A stretch of DNA of 64,000 nucleotides, taken from the NCBI RefSeq assembly GCF_026627255.1, contig NZ_JAPNLM010000006.1, forward strand, positions 1 to 64,000, given 5' to 3'. Position 1 is the first letter of the stretch; every line of letters begins with the position of its first letter. The notes beneath the pieces were generated by a model that worked only from the letters and a program-made list of their open reading frames with translations, was not told where the DNA came from and did not search any database. Both the position numbers and the translations under genes were made by a program. The DNA is from Streptomyces antarcticus (GTDB lineage: Bacteria > Actinomycetota > Actinomycetes > Streptomycetales > Streptomycetaceae). This document shows, in pieces, positions 34,505 to 43,865 of the stretch.

Positions 34505-36013
34505 CTAGACCTCCTGCTCCTCCGCGGTCTGGGTGAGTAGCACCGACTCCAGAGCCGCTTCGAAGGCCGACCGCTGCGCGGGGGACGAGGTCGGGTCCTG
34601 CTTGCGCACGTCGATGACGTGGCCGGTCATCTCGGACAGCAGGACGTCGAGCGAGCTGAGGGCCACCGACTCGGAGGTCAGCAGGGAGCCCGAGGGCTCC
34701 TGGCCGAAGGCCTTGGTCCGCATCGGGGTGGCGGTGCGCTCGGGGTTCACGCAGTTGACGCGGATCCGGTCGCCGGCCCACTCGTCGGCGAGCGCCTGCG
34801 TCAGGTTGACCATGGCGGCCTTCGTGGAGGAGTACAGGCTGTACTCGGCGCGGCCACGGGTGTAGCTGCTGGACGTGAACAGCAGCAGCTGGCCCTCGGT
34901 CTCGCTCAGGTACTTGTACGAGGCGCGGGCGATGTTCACGGGGGCGAGGTAGTTGACCTCCAGCGCCTCCCGGATCGTCTCGTTGTCGGTCTCGTCGAGC
35001 CGGCCGACGCGCAGCACGCCCGCGGTGTTGACGACGTAGTCGATGCGGCCGGTCTCGGTGTAGGCCCGGGCGAGGGCCTCCTCGACGTGGTCGAGGTTCT
35101 CGACGTGCGTGCCGGTCGTGGAGCGACCCAGGGCGAAGACGCGGGCGCCGAAGCCCTCGGCGATCCGCGCGATGTCGGCGCCGATGCCGTACGAGCCGCC
35201 GAAGACGAGGACGGTCTTGCCGGCCAGCTGCTCGCGGTAGGCGGCATCGCCGGCCTGGGCGGGCGCGGTGTGCGAGGCGAGCTGGAACAGCTTGTCGGCG
35301 ATGAAGACGTCGACGGGCTGGGTGACCTTCATGTTGTACTCGTCGCCCTGCACCACGTGCACCGGCACGTCCGGCAGGTACTTGACCACGACGGAGCAGT
35401 CGTCGGTGGCCTGGAAGGACGGGTCGGCCTCGGCCCGGTCGTAGGCGGCGCGGATCGTGGTGAGCCTGAAGCCCTGCGGGGTCTGGCCGCGGCGCAGCCG
35501 GGAGCGGTCCGGCACCTCGGTGATGAACTCGCCGTCGTCGCCGTGGGTACGGGTGACGATGACGGTGTCGGAGGAGGGGATGGCCACGTCGACGGCCTGG
35601 AACTTCTCCAGGGCCTCGACGCACTCCTTGACGACGCGCTGCGACAGCAGCGGGCGGACCGCGTCGTGGAAGAGGAGGTTGACGTCCTCGCCGGGGGCGA
35701 GGTCCTCGGCCGCCGCGCGGATCGCGATGCGGGTGGTCTCGCTGCGGGTGGAGCCGCCCGCCAGGACCCGGGTGACCTTGCCGAGGCCGGCGCGGTCCAC
35801 GATGCGCTGGGCGTCCTCCACGTAGGCGGGGGTCATCAGGAGGATGACGTCGTCGACGTCCGGAGCGGTCTCGAAGATGTGCAGGGTGTGCTCGAGGATC
35901 GGCTTCCCGGCGATCTTGAGCAGCTGCTTCGGTATCTCTAGACCGATGCGCTGACCGGTGCCACCGGCGAGGACGACGGCAATGGTGCGGCGCGGGGTGG
36001 CACTGGAGGACAA
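34505..36013 (-). CDS. Bifunctional CDP-ribitol synthase (cytidylyltransferase + SDR reductase)
   Basis: The ~502-residue protein has two fused domains. Residues 1-~225 are an IspD/TarI-type cytidylyltransferase (VVLAGGTGQRIGLEIPKQLL, HDAVRPLL, GQTPQGF, TDDCSVV). Residues ~255-460 are a short-chain dehydrogenase (VFGGSYGIGADIA, VNTAGVL, Tyr-x3-Lys in YSSTK). This matches Haemophilus Bcs1/Acs1, which reduces ribulose 5-phosphate and activates it to CDP-ribitol for polyribitol-phosphate synthesis. The start is uncertain: TTG at 36013 has AAGGAG close upstream, while GTG at 36046 is in frame but lacks a ribosome site. It supplies the activated polyol for the TagF-type enzyme 22-55 bases upstream in the same operon. 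Confidence 0.85.
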   Translation of the reverse strand: MSSSATPRRTIAVVLAGGTGQRIGLEIPKQLLKIAGKPILEHTLHIFETAPDVDDVILLMTPAYVEDAQRIVDRAGLGKVTRVLAGGSTRSETTRIAIRAAAEDLAPGEDVNLLFHDAVRPLLSQRVVKECVEALEKFQAVDVAIPSSDTVIVTRTHGDDGEFITEVPDRSRLRRGQTPQGFRLTTIRAAYDRAEADPSFQATDDCSVVVKYLPDVPVHVVQGDEYNMKVTQPVDVFIADKLFQLASHTAPAQAGDAAYREQLAGKTVLVFGGSYGIGADIARIAEGFGARVFALGRSTTGTHVENLDHVEEALARAYTETGRIDYVVNTAGVLRVGRLDETDNETIREALEVNYLAPVNIARASYKYLSETEGQLLLFTSSSYTRGRAEYSLYSSTKAAMVNLTQALADEWAGDRIRVNCVNPERTATPMRTKAFGQEPSGSLLTSESVALSSLDVLLSEMTGHVIDVRKQDPTSSPAQRSAFEAALESVLLTQTAEEQEV

Positions 36014-36068
36014 GGTCTCCTTCTTCCTGGCAGGGGGATGGGGCACGAGGTGCTCGGGAGGGGTCCGG

Positions 36069-38063
36069 CTACGCGGGCAGGTGCGTGTGTTCCGGGTATT
36101 CCACGGGGAAATCGAGCAGCCCCCGCCGGTACAGGTTGTTCGCGGCGGCGTTGAAGCGGACGCCGGAGGGCGGGTACTCCTGGCCGAGGAGGTACTCCTT
36201 GAGCTGCTCCCGGTAGGGCGCCATGACGTCCTCGCGCGGATTGAGCATGGCGTCGATGGCCGTGCTCAGGCCGTTGCAGTCGGGGTCCAGGAGGTACGAG
36301 GCGTACGCCGTCCGCTGTTCGTTGCGGAACTCGGCATCGGGCAGCCCGTCGAGATTGAAGATCGCGTACGGCTTCAGCGTCGCGACGAAGTCGGACACGA
36401 CGCTCGACATGTCGCCGATGAGCAGGTCGGACTGGTTGAAGCAGTCGTACAGGGCGGGGATCCGCTCGGTCACCACGTGGTGGGCGGTGTCCGGGATCGC
36501 GCTCCAGTACAGGGTCGCGGCCTGGTTGCGGCTGCGCCTGATGCGGGCGGTCCGCTCCTCTTCGGTGAGGTCGGGGAACTTGGACCGTACGCCGCGCTCG
36601 GAGAGGTCGGCGATGCGCTGGTCGATCCGGGCCAGTTTCCTGGCCGCGGACTTGGAGTCGGTGGCGTTGCGGCCGAAGCGCCGGGCGTTGTCCTCCTGGA
36701 GCATCGCGATGACGCGGCGGTGCGCGGCGGCGGCCTCGGCGGAGCGCGAGCCGGTGAGCGGGTGAGGCTTGTAGATGATCCGGATCTCCTGCTCGTGGTC
36801 GAGCAGGGCCTGGATCAGGGTCTCGCCGGCCGGGATGACCGAGGTGTAGCAGGCGTCGTCGGTCCAGCCCTCCCAGGTGGGGGCGTAGATGACGGTGGGC
36901 ATCGGGCCGGCGACCTTGCCGGTCCAGCGGTGCAGCGGCATGAGCTGGGGCCGGCCGACCTCGACGATCTGGTTGTGCGTCACGGCGTGCTTGATGCGCT
37001 CGTAGCGGTCGCGGCCCGCGCGGCCGGCCACCCAGATCTCGTCGAAGACCTTGCTGACGCGGTTGCTGCTGGCGAGCTTGTCGCTGTCGCCGTGGCCGAT
37101 GAAGACGTGCTTGACCTCCGCGCGCTGGAGCATGTGCACGTTCTTGCCCGCGTTGCCGGGGTAGAGGGCGACGCGGAGCTCGTTCATCTCGATCCGCGCC
37201 AGGTTGTCGGCCTTGGGAACGCAGATGACGGGGATGGACGTCGCGTCCAGGTAGCGCAGGGTGGCACGCTCGCGGAGCACGATGACGGGCCGCAGGTCCA
37301 GCTCCTCCAGTGCCTCCAGCCACATGTTCACCTGGTACATGAAGTCTTTGGAGATGGCGGCGAAGGTGAAGTAGAGCGCCACCTGGGGGCGGTATTCGGC
37401 CAGCTGGTGGTTGAGCTCGTCGAGGGCCTCGTCGGCGGTGGGCAGCTTGAGCGCGTTGCGCGCGTCGGGCACCAGCACCAGCAGGGAGAGGTAGGCCAGG
37501 AAGACGGTCGCGATCATGCCGTACGTGACCCAGCGCCAGTTGTCCGTCGCGATGGTGGCCAGCGCGCCGCCCATCAGCGGGATGTCCATGTGCAGGGTCT
37601 TGCGGACGTGCTTGTCGACCAGGAACGGGTGCGGCATGCGACGGATGCCGAGTGCCTCCAGGTCGAGCCCGCGGGTGGTGAACGGCAGCTCGTTGCGCAT
37701 CTTGCGGACGTGCTTGAGGAGCGCGCCGTACGCGAGCTGGAGGATGAAGAGCAGCAGCAGCCCGATGGTGGTCATCTGCGCCACGAAAGACTCGATGTCG
37801 GCGATGGCTCCGCACAGGCCGAGCAGCAGGAACTGCCGGATGAGGAAGCGCATGGTGAGACCGAAGCGGGAGTCGCGCAGCCGCTCCAGCGTCGTCGATT
37901 CGCTGTTGTGGAGCAGCAGGTCGGAGGCGTAGCTGACGGCCGCGCAGTACGCGAACATCGGGAGGGAGGCGAGGGCGACGGCGGCCATCATGCCGATGAA
38001 GCTGAGAATCAGCCCAGCGGTGATCAAGATGCCGAGAACTGCTTGCCGTCGCTTGGAGCCCAT
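36069..38063 (-). CDS. CDP-glycerol/CDP-ribitol poly(polyol-phosphate) transferase, TagF/TarL-like
   Basis: The 664-residue protein has hydrophobic segments at ~8-45, ~75-115 and ~175-200, so it is membrane-anchored. From ~225 on comes a GT-B-like CDP-polyol phosphotransferase domain: VFIGHGDSDK, IYAPTWEG, IIYKPHPLTG and LLIGDMSSVVSDF, with the catalytic-type His in HGD and HPL. It adds polyol-phosphate units to make a teichoic-acid chain. With a fused CDP-ribitol synthase next to it, ribitol-phosphate is the likelier substrate than glycerol-phosphate (inference). It heads the minus-strand operon that runs to the glycosyltransferase. Confidence 0.85.
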   Translation of the reverse strand: MGSKRRQAVLGILITAGLILSFIGMMAAVALASLPMFAYCAAVSYASDLLLHNSESTTLERLRDSRFGLTMRFLIRQFLLLGLCGAIADIESFVAQMTTIGLLLLFILQLAYGALLKHVRKMRNELPFTTRGLDLEALGIRRMPHPFLVDKHVRKTLHMDIPLMGGALATIATDNWRWVTYGMIATVFLAYLSLLVLVPDARNALKLPTADEALDELNHQLAEYRPQVALYFTFAAISKDFMYQVNMWLEALEELDLRPVIVLRERATLRYLDATSIPVICVPKADNLARIEMNELRVALYPGNAGKNVHMLQRAEVKHVFIGHGDSDKLASSNRVSKVFDEIWVAGRAGRDRYERIKHAVTHNQIVEVGRPQLMPLHRWTGKVAGPMPTVIYAPTWEGWTDDACYTSVIPAGETLIQALLDHEQEIRIIYKPHPLTGSRSAEAAAAHRRVIAMLQEDNARRFGRNATDSKSAARKLARIDQRIADLSERGVRSKFPDLTEEERTARIRRSRNQAATLYWSAIPDTAHHVVTERIPALYDCFNQSDLLIGDMSSVVSDFVATLKPYAIFNLDGLPDAEFRNEQRTAYASYLLDPDCNGLSTAIDAMLNPREDVMAPYREQLKEYLLGQEYPPSGVRFNAAANNLYRRGLLDFPVEYPEHTHLPA

Positions 38064-38257
38064 AGTGCGGTGCCTCCCCCGTGGAGGTTTGAGAATCCCG
38101 TGAAGTGTCGGAGTAGTATAAGCAGCCTTATGGAGGCCTCGAGAACTTCAGGTGAACCCCGGGCCAATGCTTGGGGATGACCCTCTGTAAAGGTCACATA
38201 AAGGTAACGGGCCTTCGCTGGGTGTGGATGGCGGGCCTTCGGTCCGAAGGCGGCATC
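38064..38257. other. Intergenic region with likely tagF promoter
   Basis: The stretch is AT-richer than its surroundings near 38110-38125, where the minus strand reads CTTATACTAC, a reasonable -10 region. Near the other end, GCCTTCGG-T-CCGAAGGC (about 38228-38247) is a small hairpin that could terminate the next minus-strand gene. Confidence 0.4.
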
Positions 38258-39325
38258 TCACGCCGTGAAGCGATAGAGCGTCAGTTCCCGGCGGTCTTCG
38301 TTCTTCACGGAAAAGCCGATGCACAATCCCACCCGGCCCCCCGCCAGGGTGACGGCCATTCCCTCGGGCTCTCGGTAGGGAAGATCCGGCGCCGCGGTGA
38401 CGCGTTGACGGCCCTGCGCCTTTCCGGTGGTGACATCGATAGCCGAAATGTAAGTGTTGCCGCCGGACTTCCGGGGGTTCTTACCGTTTTTGTCTGTATA
38501 CGGGTTTCCGGTCAGTATGTAGATGAAGTTCCCGTGCAGTGCGCAGCCCTGGAACCATTCCTCTTCCTTGACCTGTACGCCGGCTTTGACGAATTGCGCG
38601 GACTCCGTGCGCCCGGCGAGGAAATCCTCCATCTGGTATACGGCGAATCGCCGTTCGCCGCCCCGTTCGTGACTCACCAGCACACGGCCGCCGGCCAGGT
38701 CGAGGGAGGGGGAGACGTCGGAGGCGCTCGGCACCGGGTCGAAGTGGGTCACGGCCGAGTCCGAGCTGTCCAGGATCGCACCGTCCTTGAACGGCGTACG
38801 GGCCACCGAGCGGCCGTAGCCGGTCTTCGGGTCCGCCTTTCCCTCCACCCAGAGGTGGGTGCGCTTGCCCACCGGCTCGACCGCGAACGAAATGCCGTGG
38901 CCGAAACCGCGCAGATACATGTGGCCGGTGACTTTCCCCGCCGCGGTCAGCCGCGTCAGGCACATGTCCCCGGAGTCCTTGCGGTCGGTGGCGGCCAGCG
39001 GCTCGTCCTCGTCCGAAAGGCGGATTCCGGCCTGAAGGGTCTGGAGCGTGTAGACCAGACCGTTCACGTCGTCGAAGGCGAATGACTGCGGGCCCGTCGT
39101 GTTGAAGAGCCGCGTGGGCGTGAGTATCTCGGTGCCGGAGCGTATGTCGAATTCGCCCACGATCCGGGGAAGGGCGTTCTGTTCGTCCGTTACGTCCGTT
39201 ACATCCGGCTCATCCGGTTCGGTGTCCCGTGGCCATCCCAGGCTGCTCGCGGCAATTCCGGCGGCAACGGCGCCGCCGGCGAACAGCAGGGTCCGCCGGC
39301 TGAAAGGTGTCTGGTTGTCCGCCAT
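38258..39325 (-). CDS. Tat-exported, propeller-like protein of the teichoic acid biosynthesis protein C type
   Basis: The 355-residue protein starts at ATG 39325; a second ATG three codons upstream is possible. A twin-arginine signal (FSRRTLLFAGGAVAAGIAASSLGW) directs it to the exterior. The mature part has repeated blades with SFAFDDVNGLVYTLQ, DMCLTRLTAAGKVTGHMYLRGFGHGISFAVE, THLWVEGKADP and EPEGMAVTLAGGRV. Such proteins are commonly annotated teichoic acid biosynthesis protein C in Streptomyces and resemble phage baseplate-type propellers. The function is unknown. Its position beside TagF supports an envelope role, perhaps binding the polymer. Confidence 0.7.
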   Translation of the reverse strand: MADNQTPFSRRTLLFAGGAVAAGIAASSLGWPRDTEPDEPDVTDVTDEQNALPRIVGEFDIRSGTEILTPTRLFNTTGPQSFAFDDVNGLVYTLQTLQAGIRLSDEDEPLAATDRKDSGDMCLTRLTAAGKVTGHMYLRGFGHGISFAVEPVGKRTHLWVEGKADPKTGYGRSVARTPFKDGAILDSSDSAVTHFDPVPSASDVSPSLDLAGGRVLVSHERGGERRFAVYQMEDFLAGRTESAQFVKAGVQVKEEEWFQGCALHGNFIYILTGNPYTDKNGKNPRKSGGNTYISAIDVTTGKAQGRQRVTAAPDLPYREPEGMAVTLAGGRVGLCIGFSVKNEDRRELTLYRFTA

Positions 39326-39394
39326 GTCCGGCATTCTGTCAGCAGGGCCGTCCGGCCCCGGCATCGGCCCCCGGCCAGGGCGTTCTCTCAAAGG

Positions 39395-39434
39395 CATCGG
39401 GCGCCCGCCCCCGACGGGGGACGGACGCCCGATG
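39395..39434 (-). terminator. Terminator after fadB
   Basis: CATCGGGCG (39395-39403) pairs with CGCCCGATG (39426-39434), enclosing a further C-rich/G-rich stem. It begins about 60 bases past the fadB stop. Confidence 0.65.
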
Positions 39435-39492
39435 TGCATTCGCATCGCTATGCGACGGTATGTCGGGCCGGAACCCGCCACACCAAAATTCC

Positions 39493-41631
39493 TCAGACCG
39501 GGACGCTCGCCAGACCGGGGGCGAGGAACTTCTTGCCGTTCACGCGCTCCGAGACGCCCTCGCGGTCCAGGTACGGCGTGACGCCGCCCAGGTGGAAGGG
39601 CCAGCCGGCGCCCGTGATGAGGCAGAGGTCGATGTCCTGGGCCTCGGCCACGACACCCTCCTCCAGCATCAGACCGATCTCCTGTGCCACCGCGTCCAGG
39701 ACGCGGTCGCGGACCTGCTCCTCGGTCAGGACGCTGTCGCCCTGGACCAGGAGGGCGGCGACCTCGGGGTCGAGCTCCGGCTTGAAGCCGTTCTCGGCCG
39801 AGTAGACGTAGAAGCCGCGCTTGCCGGCCTCGACGACCCGCTTCAGGTTGGGGGAGACGGTGAAGCGCTCCGGGAAGGAGCGGTTCAGGGTCTCGGAGAC
39901 GTGCAGCCCGATCGCGGGGCCGACGAGCTCCAGCAGCACCAGCGGGGACATCGGCAGACCGAGCGGCTCGATGGCCTTCTCGGCCGTGGCCACCGGGGTG
40001 CCCTCGTCGATGACGTTCTGGATCTCGCCCATGAAGCGGGTGAGGATGCGGTTCACGACGAACGCCGGGGCGTCCTTGGTGAGGACCGCGGTCTTCTTCA
40101 GCTTCCGCGCGACACCGAAGGCCGTGGCCAGCGAGGCGTCGTCGGTCTGCTCGCCGCGGACGATCTCCAGCAGGGGGAGGATCGCGACCGGGTTGAAGAA
40201 GTGGAAGCCGACCACGCGCTCCGGGTGCTGGAGCTTGGAGGCCATCTCCGACACCGACAGCGAGGAGGTGTTGGTGGCGAGGATCGCGTGCGCCGGGGCG
40301 ACCGCCTCGACCTCCGCGAACACCTTCTGCTTGACCGACATCTCCTCGAACACGGCCTCGATGATGAAGTCCGCGTCCGCGAAGCCCTCGGCCTTGTCCA
40401 GGACGCCGGTCACCAGTGCGGTCAGGCGGTTGGCCTTGTCCTGGTTGATGCGGCCCTTGCCGAGCAGCTTCTCGATCTCGGCGTGGACGTAACCCACGCC
40501 CTTGTCCACGCGCTCCTGGTCGATGTCGGTGAGGACCACCGGCACCTCCAGGCGGCGCAGGAAGAGCAGCGCCAGCTGCGAGGCCATCAGACCCGCGCCC
40601 ACGACGCCGACCTTGGTGACCGGGCGGGCCAGGGACTTGTCCGGGGCGCCGGCCGGGCGCTTGGCGCGCTTCTGGACCAGGTTGAAGGCGTAGATGCCGG
40701 AGCGCAGCTCGCCGCCCATGATGAGGTCCGCGAGCGCGGTGTCCTCGGCGTCGAAGCCCTTCTGCAGGTCGCCGTCCTTGGCCGCCTCGATGATCTCCAG
40801 CGCGCGGTAGGCGGCCGGGGCCGCGCCGTGCACCTTGGAGTCCGCGATGGCGCGGCCGCGGGCGACCGCCGCGTCCCAGCCCTCGCCGCGGTCGATCTCG
40901 GCGCGTACGACCTCGGTGGTGCCCTTCAGCACGCCCGCGGTCCACAGCAGCGACTGCTCCAGGAAGTCCGCACCCTCGAACAGCGCGTCCGCGATGCCCA
41001 GGTCGAGCACCTGCTTGCCGCGCAGCTGCTTGTTCTGGTTCAGCGAGTTCTCGATGATCACCGAGACCGCGCGGTCCGCGCCGATCAGGTTCGGCAGCAG
41101 GGCGCAGCCGCCCCAGCCGGGAACCAGGCCGAGGAAGACCTCGGGCAGCGAGAAGGCCGGGATGGCCTTGGAGACGGTGCGGTAGGAGCAGTGCAGGCCC
41201 ACCTCGACACCGCCGCCCATCGCCGCGCCGTTGTAGTAGGCGAAGGTCGGGACGGCCAGCGCCGAGAGGCGCTTGAAGACATCGTGGCCGCCCTTGCCGA
41301 TGGCGAGCGCCTCGTCGTGCTTCTTCAGCAGCTCGACGCCCTTGAGGTCGGCGCCCACCGCGAAGATGAACGGCTTCCCGGTGATGCCCGCGCCGACGAT
41401 GGAGCCGGCGGCGGCCTCCTGCTCGAGCTGGTCGATCGCCGCGTTCAGGTTGGCGAGGGACTGCGGGCCGAAGGTGGTCGGCTTGGTGTGGTCCAGGCCG
41501 TTGTCCAGCGTGACGAGCGCGAAGCGCCCGGCGCCGAACGGCAGGTCCAGGTGGCGGACGTGCGCCTGCGTGACGACCTCGTCCGGGAACAGCTCGGCCG
41601 CGCCCTTCAGGAGCTCAGTGGTGGTGCTCAC
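39493..41631 (-). CDS. fadB: Fatty-acid oxidation multifunctional protein (enoyl-CoA hydratase / 3-hydroxyacyl-CoA dehydrogenase)
   Basis: The 712-residue protein begins with GTG at 41631 inside the fadA stop (GTGA overlap), so the two subunits are co-translated. Residues ~1-300 are a crotonase fold (AVGADLKGVELL, NGAAMGGGVEVGLHCSYR, PEVFLGLVPGWGG). Residues ~330-510 are an NAD-binding 3-hydroxyacyl-CoA dehydrogenase (VGVVGAGLMASQLALLFL, ATNTSSLSVSEMA, GFHFFNPV), followed by the C-terminal helical domains to 712. It hydrates and oxidises acyl-CoA intermediates in beta-oxidation. Dinucleotide-fold Gly residues and the His of FHFFNPV are intact. Confidence 0.95.
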   Translation of the reverse strand: MSTTTELLKGAAELFPDEVVTQAHVRHLDLPFGAGRFALVTLDNGLDHTKPTTFGPQSLANLNAAIDQLEQEAAAGSIVGAGITGKPFIFAVGADLKGVELLKKHDEALAIGKGGHDVFKRLSALAVPTFAYYNGAAMGGGVEVGLHCSYRTVSKAIPAFSLPEVFLGLVPGWGGCALLPNLIGADRAVSVIIENSLNQNKQLRGKQVLDLGIADALFEGADFLEQSLLWTAGVLKGTTEVVRAEIDRGEGWDAAVARGRAIADSKVHGAAPAAYRALEIIEAAKDGDLQKGFDAEDTALADLIMGGELRSGIYAFNLVQKRAKRPAGAPDKSLARPVTKVGVVGAGLMASQLALLFLRRLEVPVVLTDIDQERVDKGVGYVHAEIEKLLGKGRINQDKANRLTALVTGVLDKAEGFADADFIIEAVFEEMSVKQKVFAEVEAVAPAHAILATNTSSLSVSEMASKLQHPERVVGFHFFNPVAILPLLEIVRGEQTDDASLATAFGVARKLKKTAVLTKDAPAFVVNRILTRFMGEIQNVIDEGTPVATAEKAIEPLGLPMSPLVLLELVGPAIGLHVSETLNRSFPERFTVSPNLKRVVEAGKRGFYVYSAENGFKPELDPEVAALLVQGDSVLTEEQVRDRVLDAVAQEIGLMLEEGVVAEAQDIDLCLITGAGWPFHLGGVTPYLDREGVSERVNGKKFLAPGLASVPV

Positions 41632-42854
41632 TTGGAGTCTCCCTCGGAGGTGAAGTGCGGGTTCTCCCAGACGACGGTGGCGCCCATGCCGAAGCCGACG
41701 CACATGGTGGTCAGGCCGTAGCGGACGTGCGGCTGCTCCTCGAACTGACGGGCCAGCTGCGTCATCAGGCGCACGCCCGAGGAGGCGAGCGGGTGACCGA
41801 AGGCGATGGCGCCGCCGTACTGGTTCACGCGCGCGTCGTCGTCGGCGATGCCGTAGTGCTCCAGGAAGGCCAGGACCTGTACGGCGAAGGCCTCGTTGAC
41901 CTCGAAGAGGCCGATGTCGTCGATCGTCAGACCGGCCTGCGCGAGGGCCTTCTCGGTGGCCGGGATCGGGCCGTAGCCCATGACCTCCGGCTCGACGCCC
42001 GCGAAGGAGTACGAGACCAGGCGCATCTTGACCGGGAGGTTGTTCTCCCGGGCGAAGTCCTCGGACGCGATGATCGCGGCGGTGGCTCCGTCGTTGAGAC
42101 CGGCGGCGTTGCCCGCGGTGACCCGGCCGTGGGGGCGGAACGGGGTCTTGAGGCCGGCCAGGTTCTCCAGCGTGGTGCCCGGGCGCATCGGCTCGTCGGT
42201 GGTGACCAGGCCCCAGCCCGTCTCGCCCGCCGCCTCGTTGGTGTTGCGCACCGAGACCGGGACCAGGTCCTGCTGGATCTTGCCGTCGGCGTACGCCTTG
42301 GCGGCCTTCTCCTGCGAGCGCACGGCGTACTCGTCGGCGCGGAGCTTGGTGATCGTCGGGTACCGGTCGTGCAGGTTCTCGGCGGTCATGCCCATGAACA
42401 GGGCGGACTCGTCGACCAGCTTCTCGGAGACGAAGCGCGGGTTCGGGTCCACGCCCTCGCCCATGGGGTGGCGGCCCATGTGCTCGACGCCGCCGGCGAG
42501 GGCGACGTCGTACGCGCCGAAGGCCACGCCGCCCGCGACCGCGGTCACGGCGGTGAGCGCGCCGGCGCACATGCGGTCGATGGAGTAGCCCGGGACGGAC
42601 TGCGGGAGGCCCGCGAGGATGCCGGCCGTACGGCCCAGCGTGAGGCCCTGGTCGCCGATCTGCGTGGTCGCGGCGATGGCGACCTCGTCGATCTTCTTGG
42701 GGTCCAGGTCCGGGTTGCGGCGCAGCAGCTCCCGGATCGCCTTCACGACGAGGTCGTCGGCGCGGGTCTCGTGGTAGATGCCCTTCGGGCCCGCCTTGCC
42801 GAACGGGGTGCGGACGCCGTCTACGAAGACGACGTCCCTGACGGTACGAGGCAC
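41628..42854 (-). CDS. fadA: Acetyl-CoA C-acyltransferase (3-ketoacyl-CoA thiolase)
   Basis: The 408-residue thiolase starts with GTG at 42854, behind GGAGGAGAG. The nucleophile Cys is in IDRMCAGALTAV, followed by GGVEHMGRHPMGEG, NEAFAVQVLAF, GGAIAFGHPLASSG with the catalytic His, and the second Cys in TTMCVGFGMGA. It cleaves 3-ketoacyl-CoA to acetyl-CoA in the last step of beta-oxidation. It is the first gene of the fadA-fadB operon. Confidence 0.95.
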   Translation of the reverse strand: MPRTVRDVVFVDGVRTPFGKAGPKGIYHETRADDLVVKAIRELLRRNPDLDPKKIDEVAIAATTQIGDQGLTLGRTAGILAGLPQSVPGYSIDRMCAGALTAVTAVAGGVAFGAYDVALAGGVEHMGRHPMGEGVDPNPRFVSEKLVDESALFMGMTAENLHDRYPTITKLRADEYAVRSQEKAAKAYADGKIQQDLVPVSVRNTNEAAGETGWGLVTTDEPMRPGTTLENLAGLKTPFRPHGRVTAGNAAGLNDGATAAIIASEDFARENNLPVKMRLVSYSFAGVEPEVMGYGPIPATEKALAQAGLTIDDIGLFEVNEAFAVQVLAFLEHYGIADDDARVNQYGGAIAFGHPLASSGVRLMTQLARQFEEQPHVRYGLTTMCVGFGMGATVVWENPHFTSEGDSK

Positions 42855-42992
42855 GTTGGCTCTCCTCCAGGTGCGGGTGTGCACTGCTGCGCGGGTGCGC
42901 GCTCGGCGGATGCGGCTGAGCGCGCGCTCACCCCACCCATGCTACTTGCGGGTAACCAATGTGCACACCCCCTCCGGGAGGAGCGGCGAAGG

Positions 42993-43736
42993 TCACACTC
43001 CGGCGACCTCGGCCGGTACGGGTTCCAGCGCGGGCCCGTCCGCCATGGCCGAGGCGATGGCGGACGAGGAGCGGTGTACGTCCGCCACGAACGCGCGGCG
43101 CCGGACGCCCAGCGCGCGCAGCGCCGGCCCGTGGTCGACGGAGACCAGGACGGCCGTGCCGCCGAGGAGCACCCGCCACCCGCTCGTCACGGCCCGCCGG
43201 ACCGGCCGGGGGAGCCCCGCGAGCCCTTCGCGCAGCCGCCGGCAGTGGAAGGGGACGTGCCGTTCCTCGTCCGCCAGGATCCGGGCGGCGGTCTCGGTCG
43301 TCAGCGGGTCCGAGGTGCCGTCCCGCAGCGCGCGGTAGTACCGCAGGGCCACCACCTCGGCGATCATCAGGACGAGCAGCTCCTGCTTCAGCCCCATCAG
43401 CCGCCGCAGCCGGACGAACGCGGCGTCGCTCCAGTGCCCTTCGAGCGTCCGCGCCTCCCCGGCCGCCAGGAGCAGCGCCAGCATCCGCGCGTGGTTCTGC
43501 TCCTCGGCGACGAACAGCCGGACCGCCTCCGTGTAGCCGGCGTCGCCCGCGCGCTCCGCCTTGCCGATCAGCGCCGATCCGTCACCGTCCTCACCCACCT
43601 GGAACTTCTGGACGGACCGCACGACCGCCGGGGCGAGACGGGCGCCCCGCGTCCAGTCGGGGTCCCCCAGCGCCGCGCGGCGCTCCCGCTCGGCTCCGAA
43701 GTCCGCGATCCAGTCCCCGTACCCAGTTTTGATCAT
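42993..43736 (-). CDS. Ferritin-like di-iron protein
   Basis: This 247-residue soluble helical protein carries two Glu-x2-His-like iron motifs, EEQNHARML near residue 78 and DEERHVPFH near 153. Helices between them are long enough for a four-helix ferritin-like bundle. A further Glu in VLMIAEVVALRYY could complete the di-iron site. Ferritin-like proteins of this kind include oxygenases and desaturase-like enzymes as well as iron stores; its reaction is unknown. It is transcribed alone on the minus strand, with an AT-rich promoter region upstream (43737-43797). Confidence 0.75.
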   Translation of the reverse strand: MIKTGYGDWIADFGAERERRAALGDPDWTRGARLAPAVVRSVQKFQVGEDGDGSALIGKAERAGDAGYTEAVRLFVAEEQNHARMLALLLAAGEARTLEGHWSDAAFVRLRRLMGLKQELLVLMIAEVVALRYYRALRDGTSDPLTTETAARILADEERHVPFHCRRLREGLAGLPRPVRRAVTSGWRVLLGGTAVLVSVDHGPALRALGVRRRAFVADVHRSSSAIASAMADGPALEPVPAEVAGV

Positions 43737-43797
43737 GTTCAGAACCTACTCATTGTTGAGCGTGTTCAAAAGGTTCCGGGTGTCATGAGCGCGTAAC

Positions 43798-43826
43798 AAA
43801 GCCCCCGGCCGGTGGCCGGGGGCTTT
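43798..43826 (-). terminator. Terminator after rnd
   Basis: AAAGCCCCCGGCC (43798-43810) pairs exactly with GGCCGGGGGCTTT (43814-43826). On the minus strand it is followed by a T-rich CTTTGTTACG, 40 bases after the rnd stop. Confidence 0.8.
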
Positions 43827-43865
43827 CGGTGGCACGGATCGGACCGGATCAGACCGCGGTGCGGA

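Noticed and set aside
38258..40945. 895-codon minus-strand frame joining fadB antisense-like sequence to the Tat-exported propeller protein
   Set aside because: The upstream two thirds is an out-of-frame reading of fadB and crosses the fadB terminator. The real gene starts near 39325.
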